Positions 42,483 through 51,192 are shown, counted from the stretch's first letter. The stretch is DNA of 52,586 nt from Bacillota bacterium (GCA_021811325.1 JAJZPE010000006.1:1-52586); one strand, 5' to 3'. Notes: generated by a model not told the origin, from the sequence alone. Translations and numbers: made by a program.

Positions 42483-43481
42483 ATGGACCGGCCGGGCCGC
42501 CATAATCGACCGGTACCGATCGGGACGGCGACCGCGCCGAACCCGGTTTTCGCCGCCCCCATGGCCGGCGTGACCGACCTTCCTTTCCGGGTCCTCGCCC
42601 GCGAGCAGGGGTGCGGTCTCGTCTACACCGAGATGCTCAGCGACAAGGCCCTCATCTATAGCCACCGCCGGACCGAGCGGATGCTCACCATCGCCCCCGA
42701 GGAGCACCCCATCGCCGTCCAGCTCCTCGGGTCCGAGCCCGGGGCCATGGCCGAGGCGGCCAGACTCGTCGCCGAGGCCGGGGCGGACATCGTCGACATC
42801 AATCTGGGTTGCCCCGCGCCGAAGGTCGTCAGGAACGGGGAAGGGTCGGCCCTCGCCCGCGACCCCGAAAAAGCCGCGGCCCTAGTCTCGGCGGTCGTCC
42901 GCGCCGTCGACCGCCCGGTTACGGCCAAAATCCGCAAGGGCTGGAGCCCCGAGGAGGTCAACGCGGTGGAGCTTGCCCGCCGTCTGGAGGGCGCCGGGGT
43001 CGCCGCCATCGCCGTCCACGGCCGGGTCAGGACGCAGTTCTACTCCGGCCAGGCCGACTGGGGCGTCATCGGCGAGGTCAAGGCGGCCGTCCGGACCCCG
43101 GTCATCGGCAACGGCGACGTCGTCGGGGGACCGTCGGCCGAGGCGATGATGGACCTGACGGGCTGCGACGCGGTGATGATCGGCCGCGCCGCCCTGGGCA
43201 ACCCGTGGGTCTTCGCCCAGGTCCGCGAGTTCCTGGCGACGGGCCGCGAAGCGCCCGGCCCCTCCCCCGAGGAGCGCGTGGCCATGGCCGTCCGGCACCT
43301 GCAGGCCATCGTCGCCCACAAAGGGCCGGTCATCGGGCTCCTGGAGATGAGGAAGCACGCCGCGTGGTACATCCATGGCCTGCGGGGGGCGGCCAGAGTG
43401 CGGTCCCGCCTGATGGAGGCGACCTCACCGGAGGCCATGGAGGACATCCTCCGTTCTTTTCTGGTCGGCCTCGAAGGCTGA
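42483..43481 (+). CDS. dusB: tRNA-dihydrouridine synthase
   Basis: A 332-residue FMN enzyme reducing uridines in the tRNA D-loop. APMAGVTDLPFR, TEMLSDKAL, the catalytic cysteine in NLGCPAPKVVRNGEGSAL, KIRKGW, AVHGRVRTQFYSG, GNGDV and IGRAALGNPWVF are visible. It begins one base after the deacetylase stop. It precedes lysS in many Bacillota, as here after intervening genes. Confidence 0.93.
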   Translation: MDRPGRHNRPVPIGTATAPNPVFAAPMAGVTDLPFRVLAREQGCGLVYTEMLSDKALIYSHRRTERMLTIAPEEHPIAVQLLGSEPGAMAEAARLVAEAGADIVDINLGCPAPKVVRNGEGSALARDPEKAAALVSAVVRAVDRPVTAKIRKGWSPEEVNAVELARRLEGAGVAAIAVHGRVRTQFYSGQADWGVIGEVKAAVRTPVIGNGDVVGGPSAEAMMDLTGCDAVMIGRAALGNPWVFAQVREFLATGREAPGPSPEERVAMAVRHLQAIVAHKGPVIGLLEMRKHAAWYIHGLRGAARVRSRLMEATSPEAMEDILRSFLVGLEG

Positions 43482-43510
43482 ACGTCGAGGCCGCCCTTCG
43501 GCCTCCGGAC

Positions 43511-43537
43511 AAACCCCCGCCGGCGGGGTTTTTATTT
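43511..43537 (+). terminator. Terminator after dusB
   Basis: AAACCCCCGC and CGGCGGGGTTTTT form a GC-rich stem with a T run. Confidence 0.85.
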
Positions 43538-43541
43538 ATCC

Positions 43542-43569
43542 TTGCTTCTTTAGTACCAGGTGATATAAT
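43542..43569 (+). promoter_or_regulatory. Promoter of the HTH-quinate dehydrogenase module
   Basis: TTGCTT (43542-43547), a 16-base spacer and an extended -10 TGATATAAT (43561-43569). About 45 bases before the coding region. Confidence 0.75.
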
Positions 43570-43615
43570 ATACTTGGGCACAAGTCTGTGCTCACCGTGC
43601 CCTAACCAGTCGGAG

Positions 43616-44167
43616 GTGGATCAGCTGGACTTCATCCGAATCGGGGACAAACTGATCGACCGGGCCAAGATCGACCGGGCCATCGACCAGATTCTCACCC
43701 TGCGGTCGGGAGGCCTCTCCCAGCAGGAGGTGGCCGACAAGATCGGCGTCGACCGGACCCTGGTGTCCCGGCTCGAGGGCGTCGGCGAAGTCCGCAAGGG
43801 CGAATCCATCGCCGTCATCGGCTTTCCCGTGGAGAACAAGGACGAGGCCGTCAGGGTGGCCGCCGAGGAGGCGGTGGACTTCGCCTACGTCCTGACCGAC
43901 CAGGAGCGATGGGACCTCCTCAACCGCAGCGGAGCCGAGCTGTTCAACGAGTTGATGCGGCTCATGGCCCGGATCCGCGAGTTCCGGGTGGTCGTCATCC
44001 TCGGGCTGAACCAACCGGCCCGCTTCTTCGCCGCCCTTCTCGACCGGGAGGTCACCGTCCTCCACCTCAAACAGGTGCCCGGCAGCAACGGCCGGTTCGA
44101 CCCGGAGGAACTCCGCCGGCTGATCCGGTCGGTCAAGACCAGCCGCCCCGCGCGGGTGCGGTCCTGA
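43616..44167 (+). CDS. Helix-turn-helix regulator of a conserved unknown module
   Basis: About 180 residues. An N-terminal region (DFIRIGDKLIDRAKIDRAIDQILTLRSGG) leads into a helix-turn-helix (LSQQEVADKIGVDRTLVSRLEGVGEVRKG). A C-terminal alpha/beta domain follows with IAVIGFPVENKDE, AVDFAYVLTDQERWDLL and FRVVVILGLNQPARFFAALL, possibly a ligand or nucleotide-binding domain. The start is unclear: GTG 43616 overlaps the GGAGG, while CTG 43625 has ideal spacing (8 bases) to it, an unusual start codon. The gene directly precedes the quinate-dehydrogenase-like gene. Confidence 0.72.
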   Translation: MDQLDFIRIGDKLIDRAKIDRAIDQILTLRSGGLSQQEVADKIGVDRTLVSRLEGVGEVRKGESIAVIGFPVENKDEAVRVAAEEAVDFAYVLTDQERWDLLNRSGAELFNELMRLMARIREFRVVVILGLNQPARFFAALLDREVTVLHLKQVPGSNGRFDPEELRRLIRSVKTSRPARVRS

Positions 44168-44238
44168 ACGGGCCGGCGATTTGGGCCCCTTTTCACGGCA
44201 AGATGGGATGCGGGTGCGAGTAGAATGAGAGGAGACGA

Positions 44239-45156
44239 GTGAAGGTGAAACGGGTTGTCAGCGTCAGCCTCGGGGCCTCCAACCGCGACTTCAAGTACAC
44301 CCTCAACGTCCTCGGCGAGGAAGTCAGCGTCGAGCGCATGGGGACGGACGGCGACCTGAAGAAAGCCATTCTGCTGGTCAAAGAGCTCGACGGCAAGGTC
44401 GATGCCTTCGGCATGGGCGGCATCGACGTCTACGTCCGGTCACGGACCGCCAAGTACGTCATCAAGTCGGCGGCCCCGCTGCTGAAGGCGGCCAAGAAGA
44501 CGCCGATGGTCGACGGCAGCGGGCTCAAGCACATGATCGAGGCGCGGGCCGTCCACTACGTCGACCAGAACATCACCCCCCTCAAGGGCAAGAAGGCCCT
44601 GATGGTCTCGGCCGTGGACCGCATCGGGATGGCCGAGGCCATGACCGAGGTGGGGATGGAGACCCTCTTCGGGGACCTCATCTTCATCCTCGGGGTGCCC
44701 ATCGCTGTCCGGACCCTCGGGCAACTCGAGACGTTGGCCAGGCTCCTCGCCCCGATCATCGTCCAGCTCCCCTTCAGCTGGCTCTACCCGACCGGCGAGA
44801 AGCAGGAGGGGAAGAAGAAGCCCGCCAATGCCAAGTTCGCCCGCTACTACCACTGGGCCGACGTCATCGGCGGCGATTGGCACTACATCGCCAAGTACAT
44901 GCCCGAGCGGCTGGACGGCAAGATCATCCTGACCAACACGGTGACCCCGAAGAACATCGAGGACCTGCGGGCCCGCGGGGCCAAGACGTTGGTCACGGCC
45001 ACGCCCGACCTGGGCGGGCGCTCGCCTGGGACCAACGCCATCGAGGGCGTCCTCATCGCCGTCGCCGGCAAGCCGCCGAGGGAGGTCACCGAAGCGGACT
45101 ATGGGCGGCTCATCGACCAGATCGGCTTCAAGCCCCGGGTCGAGCACTTGAACTGA
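44239..45156 (+). CDS. Quinate/shikimate dehydrogenase-like protein of unknown function
   Basis: A 305-residue protein similar to proteins named quinate 5-dehydrogenase in Bacillota. The start VKRVVSVSLGASNRDFK is followed by RMGTDGDLKKAILLVKELDGKVDAFGMGGID and KTPMVDGSGLKHMIE. In the middle GKKALMVSAVDRIGMAEAMTEVG would be the nucleotide-binding part, then DWHYIAKYMPERLDGKIILTN and PDLGGRSPGTNAIEGVLIAV. It lacks the shikimate-binding SKSxSP and the GxGGxxxA of AroE, so the name is doubtful. It is the second gene of the module; a GGAGACGA site precedes the GTG. Confidence 0.68.
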   Translation: MKVKRVVSVSLGASNRDFKYTLNVLGEEVSVERMGTDGDLKKAILLVKELDGKVDAFGMGGIDVYVRSRTAKYVIKSAAPLLKAAKKTPMVDGSGLKHMIEARAVHYVDQNITPLKGKKALMVSAVDRIGMAEAMTEVGMETLFGDLIFILGVPIAVRTLGQLETLARLLAPIIVQLPFSWLYPTGEKQEGKKKPANAKFARYYHWADVIGGDWHYIAKYMPERLDGKIILTNTVTPKNIEDLRARGAKTLVTATPDLGGRSPGTNAIEGVLIAVAGKPPREVTEADYGRLIDQIGFKPRVEHLN

Positions 45157-45199
45157 GCCCGGCCGGCTGCCGCCGCGCCGGGCGCGGGGGCGGTGACCG

Positions 45200-46396
45200 A
45201 TGGGCGACCTTGCTTTCCTGTACCTCACCCACCCGCGGCGGGGGGCGTCGTTGCGCCGCTTCGCCAGCTGGACCGCACTGCTGCCGGAGCCGGCGCTGGA
45301 GGGCCTCTTGAGGCTGCTTCCGCCGCTCCGGCTTGGTCTTGTCCCGGCGATCGCCGGAGCCGGCCCAGGGCTGGTCGTCGGCCTGCCCCTGACCGATGAC
45401 GACCTCACCCGGCGGTCTGAGACCGCCCGGCGCAAGGTCGACGCCGCGCTTGAGGGCGCCCGCCGGGCGGGCGTGCGGACGGTGGCCCTGGGCGGCCGCC
45501 TGACCGAGCCCTGGTGGGCGGCCCTGGTCGCCAGACAGGGCCGGGTCCGCGTGGTCACCGGCGAGGCCCTCGCCATCGTCGCCACCGTGGCGGGCCTGGC
45601 GGCCTTGGCGGGCCCGGGCTTGGCCGGGTGGCGGGTGGGGGTGGCCGTTGGCTCCGGCCGGCGCCTGGCCGCCGAGACCCTGGCCATCTGGCTGGCGCGG
45701 TCGGTCGGCCGGGTGACTCTCTTCGGAGCGCGGCGGGACCACCTGGCCGGCATTGCCGCCAGGGTGCTCGGTGACAGCGGCCTGGTGGTGGAGATAGTGG
45801 GCCGCACGGACGACCGGCCCGGCCACCCAGGCGTCCGGCCGGACCCCGCCGCCGTTCAGTTTGACCGCCTGGACGCCCTCTGTCTTCTCGGGGCCCCGCC
45901 GCCGGGCATCGCCAGGGCCGTCGAGGAGGAGACGGTCGTCGTCGACCTCGCCCCCGCCCCGACCGCGGCCGCGGAACTGACGGCGGCCGGCCGCGGGCTT
46001 CGCCTGGCCCGGGGGGCGCTGATCGGGGTCCCCTGGCCGGGACCCTGCCCAGCCCGATTGGCTCGCCTTTTCCCCACGGGAGCGGGCCCCGCCGGCCGGG
46101 CGGCGCGCTTCCTGCCTCCGGCGGTGGCCGAGGCCATCCTGGAGGCGGGTGAAGACCTGGGGAGTGGGCTGGCCCAGCCGTCCCTCCGCCGGGTCGAGCG
46201 GTTGGCGGCCTTGGCCCGGCGGCATCCGCTGGGCCTGGACGGCCTGCGGTGGCTGGACACGGGGCGCCCGGAGGCCCCGGCGGGCGACCGAAAGTTGCCC
46301 AGGCGGCAGGAAAGCGGGGGACGGCAGCGAAATCAGACCAACGGGAGCGATGACGACGGCGGCCGCGGGCCGCGGGCCGGGGTGCGCCTTCCTTGA
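45200..46396 (+). CDS. COG5322-like predicted dehydrogenase (acyl-ACP reductase-like)
   Basis: A 398-residue protein with the layout of predicted amino-acid dehydrogenases and acyl-ACP reductase-like proteins: FLYLTHPRRG, LLPEPALEGLLRLLPPLRLG near the start, GVRTVALGGRLTEP, TGEALAIVATVAGL, then a Rossmann nucleotide site VGVAVGSGRRLAAETLAIWL and ARSVGRVTLFGARRDHL. The last ~60 residues are a low-complexity basic and Gly/Asp-rich tail with no visible function. The ATG has only a weak G-rich site. Third member of the module; the substrate is unknown. Confidence 0.65.
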   Translation: MGDLAFLYLTHPRRGASLRRFASWTALLPEPALEGLLRLLPPLRLGLVPAIAGAGPGLVVGLPLTDDDLTRRSETARRKVDAALEGARRAGVRTVALGGRLTEPWWAALVARQGRVRVVTGEALAIVATVAGLAALAGPGLAGWRVGVAVGSGRRLAAETLAIWLARSVGRVTLFGARRDHLAGIAARVLGDSGLVVEIVGRTDDRPGHPGVRPDPAAVQFDRLDALCLLGAPPPGIARAVEEETVVVDLAPAPTAAAELTAAGRGLRLARGALIGVPWPGPCPARLARLFPTGAGPAGRAARFLPPAVAEAILEAGEDLGSGLAQPSLRRVERLAALARRHPLGLDGLRWLDTGRPEAPAGDRKLPRRQESGGRQRNQTNGSDDDGGRGPRAGVRLP

Positions 46397-46421
46397 CAGC
46401 CCAGCCGGTTAGGCTTATAAT
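46393..46421 (+). promoter_or_regulatory. Perfect consensus sigma-A promoter of greA-lysS
   Basis: TTGACA (46393-46398), 17 bases and TATAAT (46416-46421), a complete match to both boxes with optimal spacing. It overlaps the stop of the previous gene and opens a leader of about 235 bases. Confidence 0.92.
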
Positions 46422-46427
46422 GTAAAA

Positions 46428-46665
46428 TGACTTGGGGCAAGCACTGGCGGATGCAGTGCTTGCCTGATTCTACACAGGGGCTGGCTCAGAGGGCGTTCGG
46501 TGTCAAGGAAAGTCTCTTGACACTTATTTTCGTGCCGACCCAGCCTGAAAGGGCCTCTCGAGGGGCTCTTCCCCAGTCAGACCAGAGAATAAAAGCGATG
46601 TCCAAGGCATATATTGGCTTTGGACGCGGGGGATCGCCCCCGCTCTTAAAAGGAGCGAAAGCCAG
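46428..46665 (+). ncRNA. Structured 5' leader of greA
   Basis: The leader holds three clear hairpins: GCAAGCACTG/CAGTGCTTGC (46437-46463, 7-base loop), GTGTCAAG/CTTGACAC (46500-46523) followed by a T-rich TTATTTTC, and GCGGGGG/CCCCCGC (46626-46643) shortly before the AAAAGGAG ribosome site (46648-46655). The second could act as an attenuator. No T-box signature (AGGGTGGNACCGCG) or known lysine or SAM riboswitch was recognised. The presence of a leader is well supported; its function is not. Confidence 0.55.
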
Positions 46666-47142
46666 ATGGCCGACAAAGAGGTCATCCTCTCTCTCGAAGG
46701 CTTGAAAAAGCTCGAGCAGGAGTTGGACCACCTCAAATCCGTCCGGCGGAAGGAAGTCGCCGAGCGGATCAAGCAAGCCCGACAGTTCGGCGATGTCGGC
46801 GAGAACTCCGAATACGAGGACGCCAAGAACGAGCAGGCCTTCACCGAAGGCCGCATCTTGACTTTGGAGAAGCTTCTCCGCAACGCCAAATTGATGGAGG
46901 AGGTCGACGTGGACCCCGGGCGGGTCGGCGTCGGCTCCACCATCCGGTTGAAGGACATCTCCCGCGGCGAAGTCGTCGAGTTCACCATCGTCGGGTCGAC
47001 CGAGGCCGACCCGGGCAAGCACCTCATCTCCAACGAGTCCCCGGTGGGCAAGGCCATGCTCGGCCAGAAGGTCGGGAGCGTGATCACCGTGACCGTCCCG
47101 GCCGGGATCCTCAAGTACGAGATCCTCGGGATCTCCCGATAG
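46666..47142 (+). CDS. greA: Transcript cleavage factor GreA
   Basis: A 158-residue factor that rescues backtracked RNA polymerase. The N-terminal coiled coil ([48 protein letters not shown]) contains the acidic tip motif [13 protein letters not shown], and the C-terminal FKBP-like domain begins near residue 80 and ends KYEILGISR. The length is typical. It is preceded by a strong promoter and long leader and followed 100 bases later by lysS. Confidence 0.96.
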   Translation: MADKEVILSLEGLKKLEQELDHLKSVRRKEVAERIKQARQFGDVGENSEYEDAKNEQAFTEGRILTLEKLLRNAKLMEEVDVDPGRVGVGSTIRLKDISRGEVVEFTIVGSTEADPGKHLISNESPVGKAMLGQKVGSVITVTVPAGILKYEILGISR

Positions 47143-47193
47143 ATTGAGCGCGGCGGCCGGGGCCACGCCCGGCCGGCCTTGGGTCGATCAAGC

Positions 47194-47223
47194 AAGGCCG
47201 CGACCACTTGGGCTCGCGGCCTT
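47194..47223 (+). other. Hairpin directly upstream of lysS
   Basis: AAGGCCGCGA pairs perfectly with TCGCGGCCTT (10 bp, 10-base loop), ending 5 bases before the first ATG of lysS. It lacks a T run; it may modulate lysS expression or end part of the greA transcripts. Confidence 0.55.
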
Positions 47224-47245
47224 CGTCATGAGCGGGGGATACAAA

Positions 47246-48748
47246 TTGAGCGACGAGCGAGAGAACGATCAGAACCTGACCGGGACGTCGGGGACGGACA
47301 CCAGCGAGATGGCCGTCCGCCGGGCGAAGCTGGACAAGCTCCGCGGCCTCGGGATCGACCCCTTCGGCCACCGCTTCGAGCGGACCCACATGGCCGGCGA
47401 CATCAACAAAGACTTCGCTACCCTCGAGGGCCGCGACGTCGCCATTGCCGGCCGCCTCGGCGTCGTCCGCAAGCACGGCAAGGCGGCCTTCGCCGACCTC
47501 CTTGACATGACCGGCAAGGTCCAGGTCTACGCGAAGATCGACACCCTCGGCGAGGCCCAGTACGCCCTGTTCGACGAGGTCGACGCGGGTGACATCATCG
47601 GCCTCAACGGCACCGTCTTCCGCACCCGCCGGGGCGAGGTGACCGTAGAGATCAAGCGCTTTGAGGTCCTCTCCAAGGCCCTGCGGCCGCTGCCGGAGAA
47701 GTGGCATGGCCTGACCGACGTCGACCTCCGTTACCGCCACCGTTACGTTGACCTCATCGTCAACCCGGAGGTCCGCGAGACCTTCATCAAGCGGAGCCGG
47801 ATCATCGCCGCCATCCGCCGCTACCTCGACTCCCACCGCTTCGTCGAGGTCGAGACGCCGACCCTGACCCTCCTGGCCGGGGGCGGCCACGCGCGGCCGT
47901 TCACCACCCACCACAACACCCTCGACCTGAACCTGTACCTGCGCATCGCCCTCGAGCTCTTCCACAAGCGGCTGATCGTCGGCGGCCTCGACCGGGTCTA
48001 CGAGATCGGGCACTGCTACCGCAACGAGGGCATCGACACCCGGCACAATCCCGAATTCACCATGCTCGAGTTGTACCAGAGCTATGGCGACTACGAGGAC
48101 ATGATGCGCCTCGGCGAAGAGATGTTCTCCACCGTCGCCCAGGAGGTCCTGGGTGCGACCAAGGTGACCTTCCAGGGCCGGACCCTCGACTTCACGCCCC
48201 CCTGGCCGCGCATCCGGCTCCTCGACGCGATCAAGGAGCACACCGGGATCGACTGGCTCCAGGTCAAGAGCGACCAGGAGGCCGTGGCCATCGGCGAGAA
48301 GCTGAACCTCGACCTGACCGGCAAGCGCACCAAGGGCATGGTCCTCGACGAGCTCTGTTCGGAGTTCGTCGAGCCGCACCTGCTCCAGCCGTGCTTCCTC
48401 ATCGACTACCCGATCGAGATCTCCCCGCTGGCCAAGCGGCGACCGGACAACCCCGAGCTGACCTACCGCTTCGAGGCCTTCATCAACGGCTGGGAGTGCA
48501 TGAACGCCTTCTCCGAGCTGAACGACCCCATCGACCAGCGCGAGCGTTTCGAACAGCAGGCCCGCGAGAAGGCCAAGGGGAACGAGGAGGCCATGCCTTA
48601 CGATGAGGACTTCGTCATGGCTCTCGAGTACGGCATGCCCCCCACGGGCGGGATGGGGGTCGGCGTCGACCGGTTGGTCATGCTCCTGACCGACTCCCCG
48701 TCCATTCGCGACGTCATCCTCTTCCCGGTCATGCGACCGCGCGGCTGA
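47246..48748 (+). CDS. lysS: Lysyl-tRNA synthetase (class II)
   Basis: A 500-residue enzyme charging tRNA-Lys. The N-terminal OB-fold anticodon domain starts near RRAKLDKLRGLGIDPFGH with VAIAGRLGVVRKHGKAAFADL. The class II core shows motif 1 (RYRHRYVDLIVNPEVRETF), motif 2 (VYEIGHCYRNEGIDTRHNPEFTMLE) and motif 3 (GMPPTGGMGVGVDRLVMLL). TTG 47246 is preferred because GGGGGA precedes it by 6 bases; an ATG at 47228 lacks a ribosome site. The motif 2 loop reads HCYRNEG where GRNFRNEG is common. A tRNA-Lys gene lies at 2184. Confidence 0.96.
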   Translation: MSDERENDQNLTGTSGTDTSEMAVRRAKLDKLRGLGIDPFGHRFERTHMAGDINKDFATLEGRDVAIAGRLGVVRKHGKAAFADLLDMTGKVQVYAKIDTLGEAQYALFDEVDAGDIIGLNGTVFRTRRGEVTVEIKRFEVLSKALRPLPEKWHGLTDVDLRYRHRYVDLIVNPEVRETFIKRSRIIAAIRRYLDSHRFVEVETPTLTLLAGGGHARPFTTHHNTLDLNLYLRIALELFHKRLIVGGLDRVYEIGHCYRNEGIDTRHNPEFTMLELYQSYGDYEDMMRLGEEMFSTVAQEVLGATKVTFQGRTLDFTPPWPRIRLLDAIKEHTGIDWLQVKSDQEAVAIGEKLNLDLTGKRTKGMVLDELCSEFVEPHLLQPCFLIDYPIEISPLAKRRPDNPELTYRFEAFINGWECMNAFSELNDPIDQRERFEQQAREKAKGNEEAMPYDEDFVMALEYGMPPTGGMGVGVDRLVMLLTDSPSIRDVILFPVMRPRG

Positions 48749-48771
48749 GTCCGGCGATGGTCTCGATGACG

Positions 48772-48827
48772 AAGACCCCCGAATGAGGAGCCTCTGCCGA
48801 ACAGAGGTGCCCTATTCGCGGGGTCTT
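48772..48827. terminator. Large branched terminator between lysS and feoB
   Basis: AAGACCCC plus CGAAT pairs with ATTCG plus CGGGGTCTT, enclosing an inner hairpin CCTCTG/CAGAGG. It lies between the convergent lysS and feoB genes and may serve both. Confidence 0.65.
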
Positions 48828-48872
48828 CTGTTAACCTGCCGGCGGTGCCTGCGCAGACCGGTCCAGCGCGGG

Positions 48873-50798
48873 TCAGAGGAGAAGCTCGGCCAGCCGCCCG
48901 ACGAGCCCACCCACCGCGAAGGCCACGGCGAAGCTGGACAGCCAGATGACCAGAGCCTGCAGCGGGCCGCGTTCCTTGAAGATGACCATGACCGCGGCCA
49001 CGCAGGGGACGAAGAGGGTGATGGTGACCGTCGCCGTCACCCTCTGGGCCGCGTCCAGGGCCAACGCGGCGAGGCCGGCGGCGCCGAAGTCGCGGCGGAC
49101 GATGCCCATGATGAAGGCCGTCGCCGCCTCCCGCGGCAGATGGAGCCAGCCTACGGTGAGCGGGGCCAGGAAGCCCTGGATGTCCTCGAGCCAGCCGGTC
49201 ACCCGCAAGAGGCTGATGACCAGCGAACCGTAGACGAAGAGCGGACCCGCGTCGCGCAAGAACATGACCGTCTTGGCCCAGGTCTTCTGGAGGACGTTGC
49301 CGGCCCTGGGCAGCCGCAGCGGCGGCAGATCGATGAAGAGGTCCGACGAGACCCCGGGCAGGGTCCGGTTGAGAATGGTCCCGGAGGCCACGAAGACGGC
49401 CGCGATGGCCCCCACATATAGCCCGAAGGCCAGCCCCCCCGAGCCACCCATCATTCCGGCAATCACCCCGAGCTGGGCCGAGCAGGGGATGGTCAGGGCC
49501 AGGAGGGCTACGGCGATGGTCCGCTCCCGCGACGTCCCGAGCAGCCTCGTGGTGATGATGGCCATCGTCACGCAGCCGAAGCCGAGGATGACCGGGATGA
49601 CCGCCCGGCCGTTGAGACCGATGCGGGTCATCTCCCGGTCGACCAGGGTGGCCAGGCGCGGCAGGTAGCCCGAGTCCTCGAGGATGGACATGCCCACGTA
49701 GAAGGCGACCACCAGGGGGAAGAGGAGACCGACGACGTAGGTGATGGTCATCGTCAGAAGGCCGAACTCGCCGGTGATGAAGGCCTCGGCGGCGCCACCG
49801 GCCGCCAGGTACGGGGCCAGCAGGCGGCGGACCCACGGCTCGTAATAGCCCCGTAGCAGAGTGTCTTCAGTGAAGCCGACCACCTTCTGGGCAGCCAGGA
49901 CGCCGATGAGCTCGTAGAGCCCGAAGAGGACCACGGCCAGGAGCAGGCCGCCCCACACCGGGTGCAGGGTGAGCCGCGACAGAGCGTCGGCCGCCGAGAG
50001 CCGCGGCTTCGCCCGGCGGATCACGGCGGCGACCAGTCCGTCGACGCGTTCGCGCCGGCGGCGATAGACCTCCTCGCGCCTGCCCGCGGGCCGGCCACCG
50101 AACTCCTCGAGAACCTGCGGGTCGTCCTCGATCATCAGGAGGGCCTCGGCTCGGTCGGCCGGGGTCGAGGCGGCCCCGGTCAACTCACCGGCCCGGGCGG
50201 CGAGATCGTCGACGAGCGGGTCACGGCGGCCCGGCCGGGCCCCGTCGAGCGAGCCGCGGACGATGTCCAGCCCCTGCCGCCGGGTGGCCACGGTCGGGAT
50301 CACGGGCACGCCGAGCAACTCCCGCAGGCGGGCGAAGTCGATGTGAATGCCCAGCCGCTCGGCCTCGTCGACCATGTTCACGGCGACGACTATCGGCAGG
50401 CCCATGTCGACGAGCTGGAGGGTCAGGAAGAGGTCGCGCTCCAGGTTGGAGGCGTTGACCACGTTGACGACGACGTCGGCGGTCAGGATGACGTCCCTGG
50501 CCACCCGTTCCTCGTCGTTGAACGAGGAGACACCATAGATGCCCGGGGTGTCCACGACGACGTCACGGCCCAGCCGGCCGCTGGAGACCTCGACGGTCGT
50601 TCCCGGGAAGTTCGAGACGTCAACGTAAAGACCGGTGAAGGCGTTGAAGAAGACCGACTTGCCCGTGTTCGGGTTGCCGGCCAGGACGATCTTCCGGGCC
50701 CCCGGCGGCAGGCCGGTCAGCTCGTATCCCGTCCGAATCTCGCCGCGCCGGGCAGTCACCTCATATCGCCCGTGCAGGTGATGCCGTCGCAAGGCCAA
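48873..50798 (-). CDS. feoB: Ferrous iron transporter FeoB
   Basis: A 641-residue GTPase-linked ferrous iron transporter. The N-terminal G domain shows G1 GNPNTGKS, G2 Thr in FPGTTVE, G3 DTPG (VVVDTPGIYG) and G4 NMVD. The membrane part carries the FeoB blocks MSILEDSGYLPRL, NGRAVIPVILGFGCVTMAI and IPCSAQLGVIAG. The TTG start has GGGAGGG 7 bases upstream. It is a little shorter than E. coli FeoB because the N-terminal extension and the C-terminal tail are short. It follows feoA with 3 bases between. Confidence 0.95.
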   Translation of the reverse strand: MALRRHHLHGRYEVTARRGEIRTGYELTGLPPGARKIVLAGNPNTGKSVFFNAFTGLYVDVSNFPGTTVEVSSGRLGRDVVVDTPGIYGVSSFNDEERVARDVILTADVVVNVVNASNLERDLFLTLQLVDMGLPIVVAVNMVDEAERLGIHIDFARLRELLGVPVIPTVATRRQGLDIVRGSLDGARPGRRDPLVDDLAARAGELTGAASTPADRAEALLMIEDDPQVLEEFGGRPAGRREEVYRRRRERVDGLVAAVIRRAKPRLSAADALSRLTLHPVWGGLLLAVVLFGLYELIGVLAAQKVVGFTEDTLLRGYYEPWVRRLLAPYLAAGGAAEAFITGEFGLLTMTITYVVGLLFPLVVAFYVGMSILEDSGYLPRLATLVDREMTRIGLNGRAVIPVILGFGCVTMAIITTRLLGTSRERTIAVALLALTIPCSAQLGVIAGMMGGSGGLAFGLYVGAIAAVFVASGTILNRTLPGVSSDLFIDLPPLRLPRAGNVLQKTWAKTVMFLRDAGPLFVYGSLVISLLRVTGWLEDIQGFLAPLTVGWLHLPREAATAFIMGIVRRDFGAAGLAALALDAAQRVTATVTITLFVPCVAAVMVIFKERGPLQALVIWLSSFAVAFAVGGLVGRLAELLL

Positions 50799-50801
50799 CG
50801 G

Positions 50802-51047
50802 TCAGCCCTCCCTTCGCCCGCGGCGCCGGGGGACGGCCTCGACCGTGATCCGGTCGGCCAGGCGGCGGCCGATGGCCACCTGCAGGGCGCCGCGGCTGAG
50901 GACCACCGGGCCGCGAGCCAGGGCCTGCTGGCACACGGCCTCCGTCCCTTCGGCCAGGCCGAAGCGGAGGGCCTGATCACGCGTGCGGGCGTCGGCGATC
51001 CGCCCGATGCGCACCACCTGTCCCGGACGCGCATCGCTGAGGTTCAC
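50802..51047 (-). CDS. feoA: Ferrous iron transport protein FeoA
   Basis: An 81-residue SH3-like protein that supports FeoB. It begins NLSDARPGQVVRIGRI and has the FeoA pattern RDQALRFGLAEGTEAV and VVLSRGALQVAIGRRLADRITVE. The GTG at 51047 is chosen because GGGAGGG lies 8 bases upstream; an upstream TTG at 51092 would add 15 residues without a site. Coupled to feoB. No Fur-type box was recognised upstream. Confidence 0.9.
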   Translation of the reverse strand: MNLSDARPGQVVRIGRIADARTRDQALRFGLAEGTEAVCQQALARGPVVLSRGALQVAIGRRLADRITVEAVPRRRGRREG

Positions 51048-51192
51048 GGCCACCGCCCTCCCCGGTCGCCGGATTGGTCCACTTTCCTTCAATGCCTATG
51101 CGCGCGGGCGTGCTTTCAAGCCGGGTCTGCGCCGGGGGACCGGCACGCGCCCGCGGGTCACGGGATGGCGTAGGCGGGTCCCGTGGCGGCGC

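Noticed and set aside
45157-45199. Separate small gene between the quinate-dehydrogenase-like and COG5322-like genes
   Set aside because: Only 43 bases, with no start plus ribosome site.
46428-46665. T-box riboswitch for greA-lysS
   Set aside because: The conserved T-box sequence and a lysine specifier loop were looked for and not recognised.
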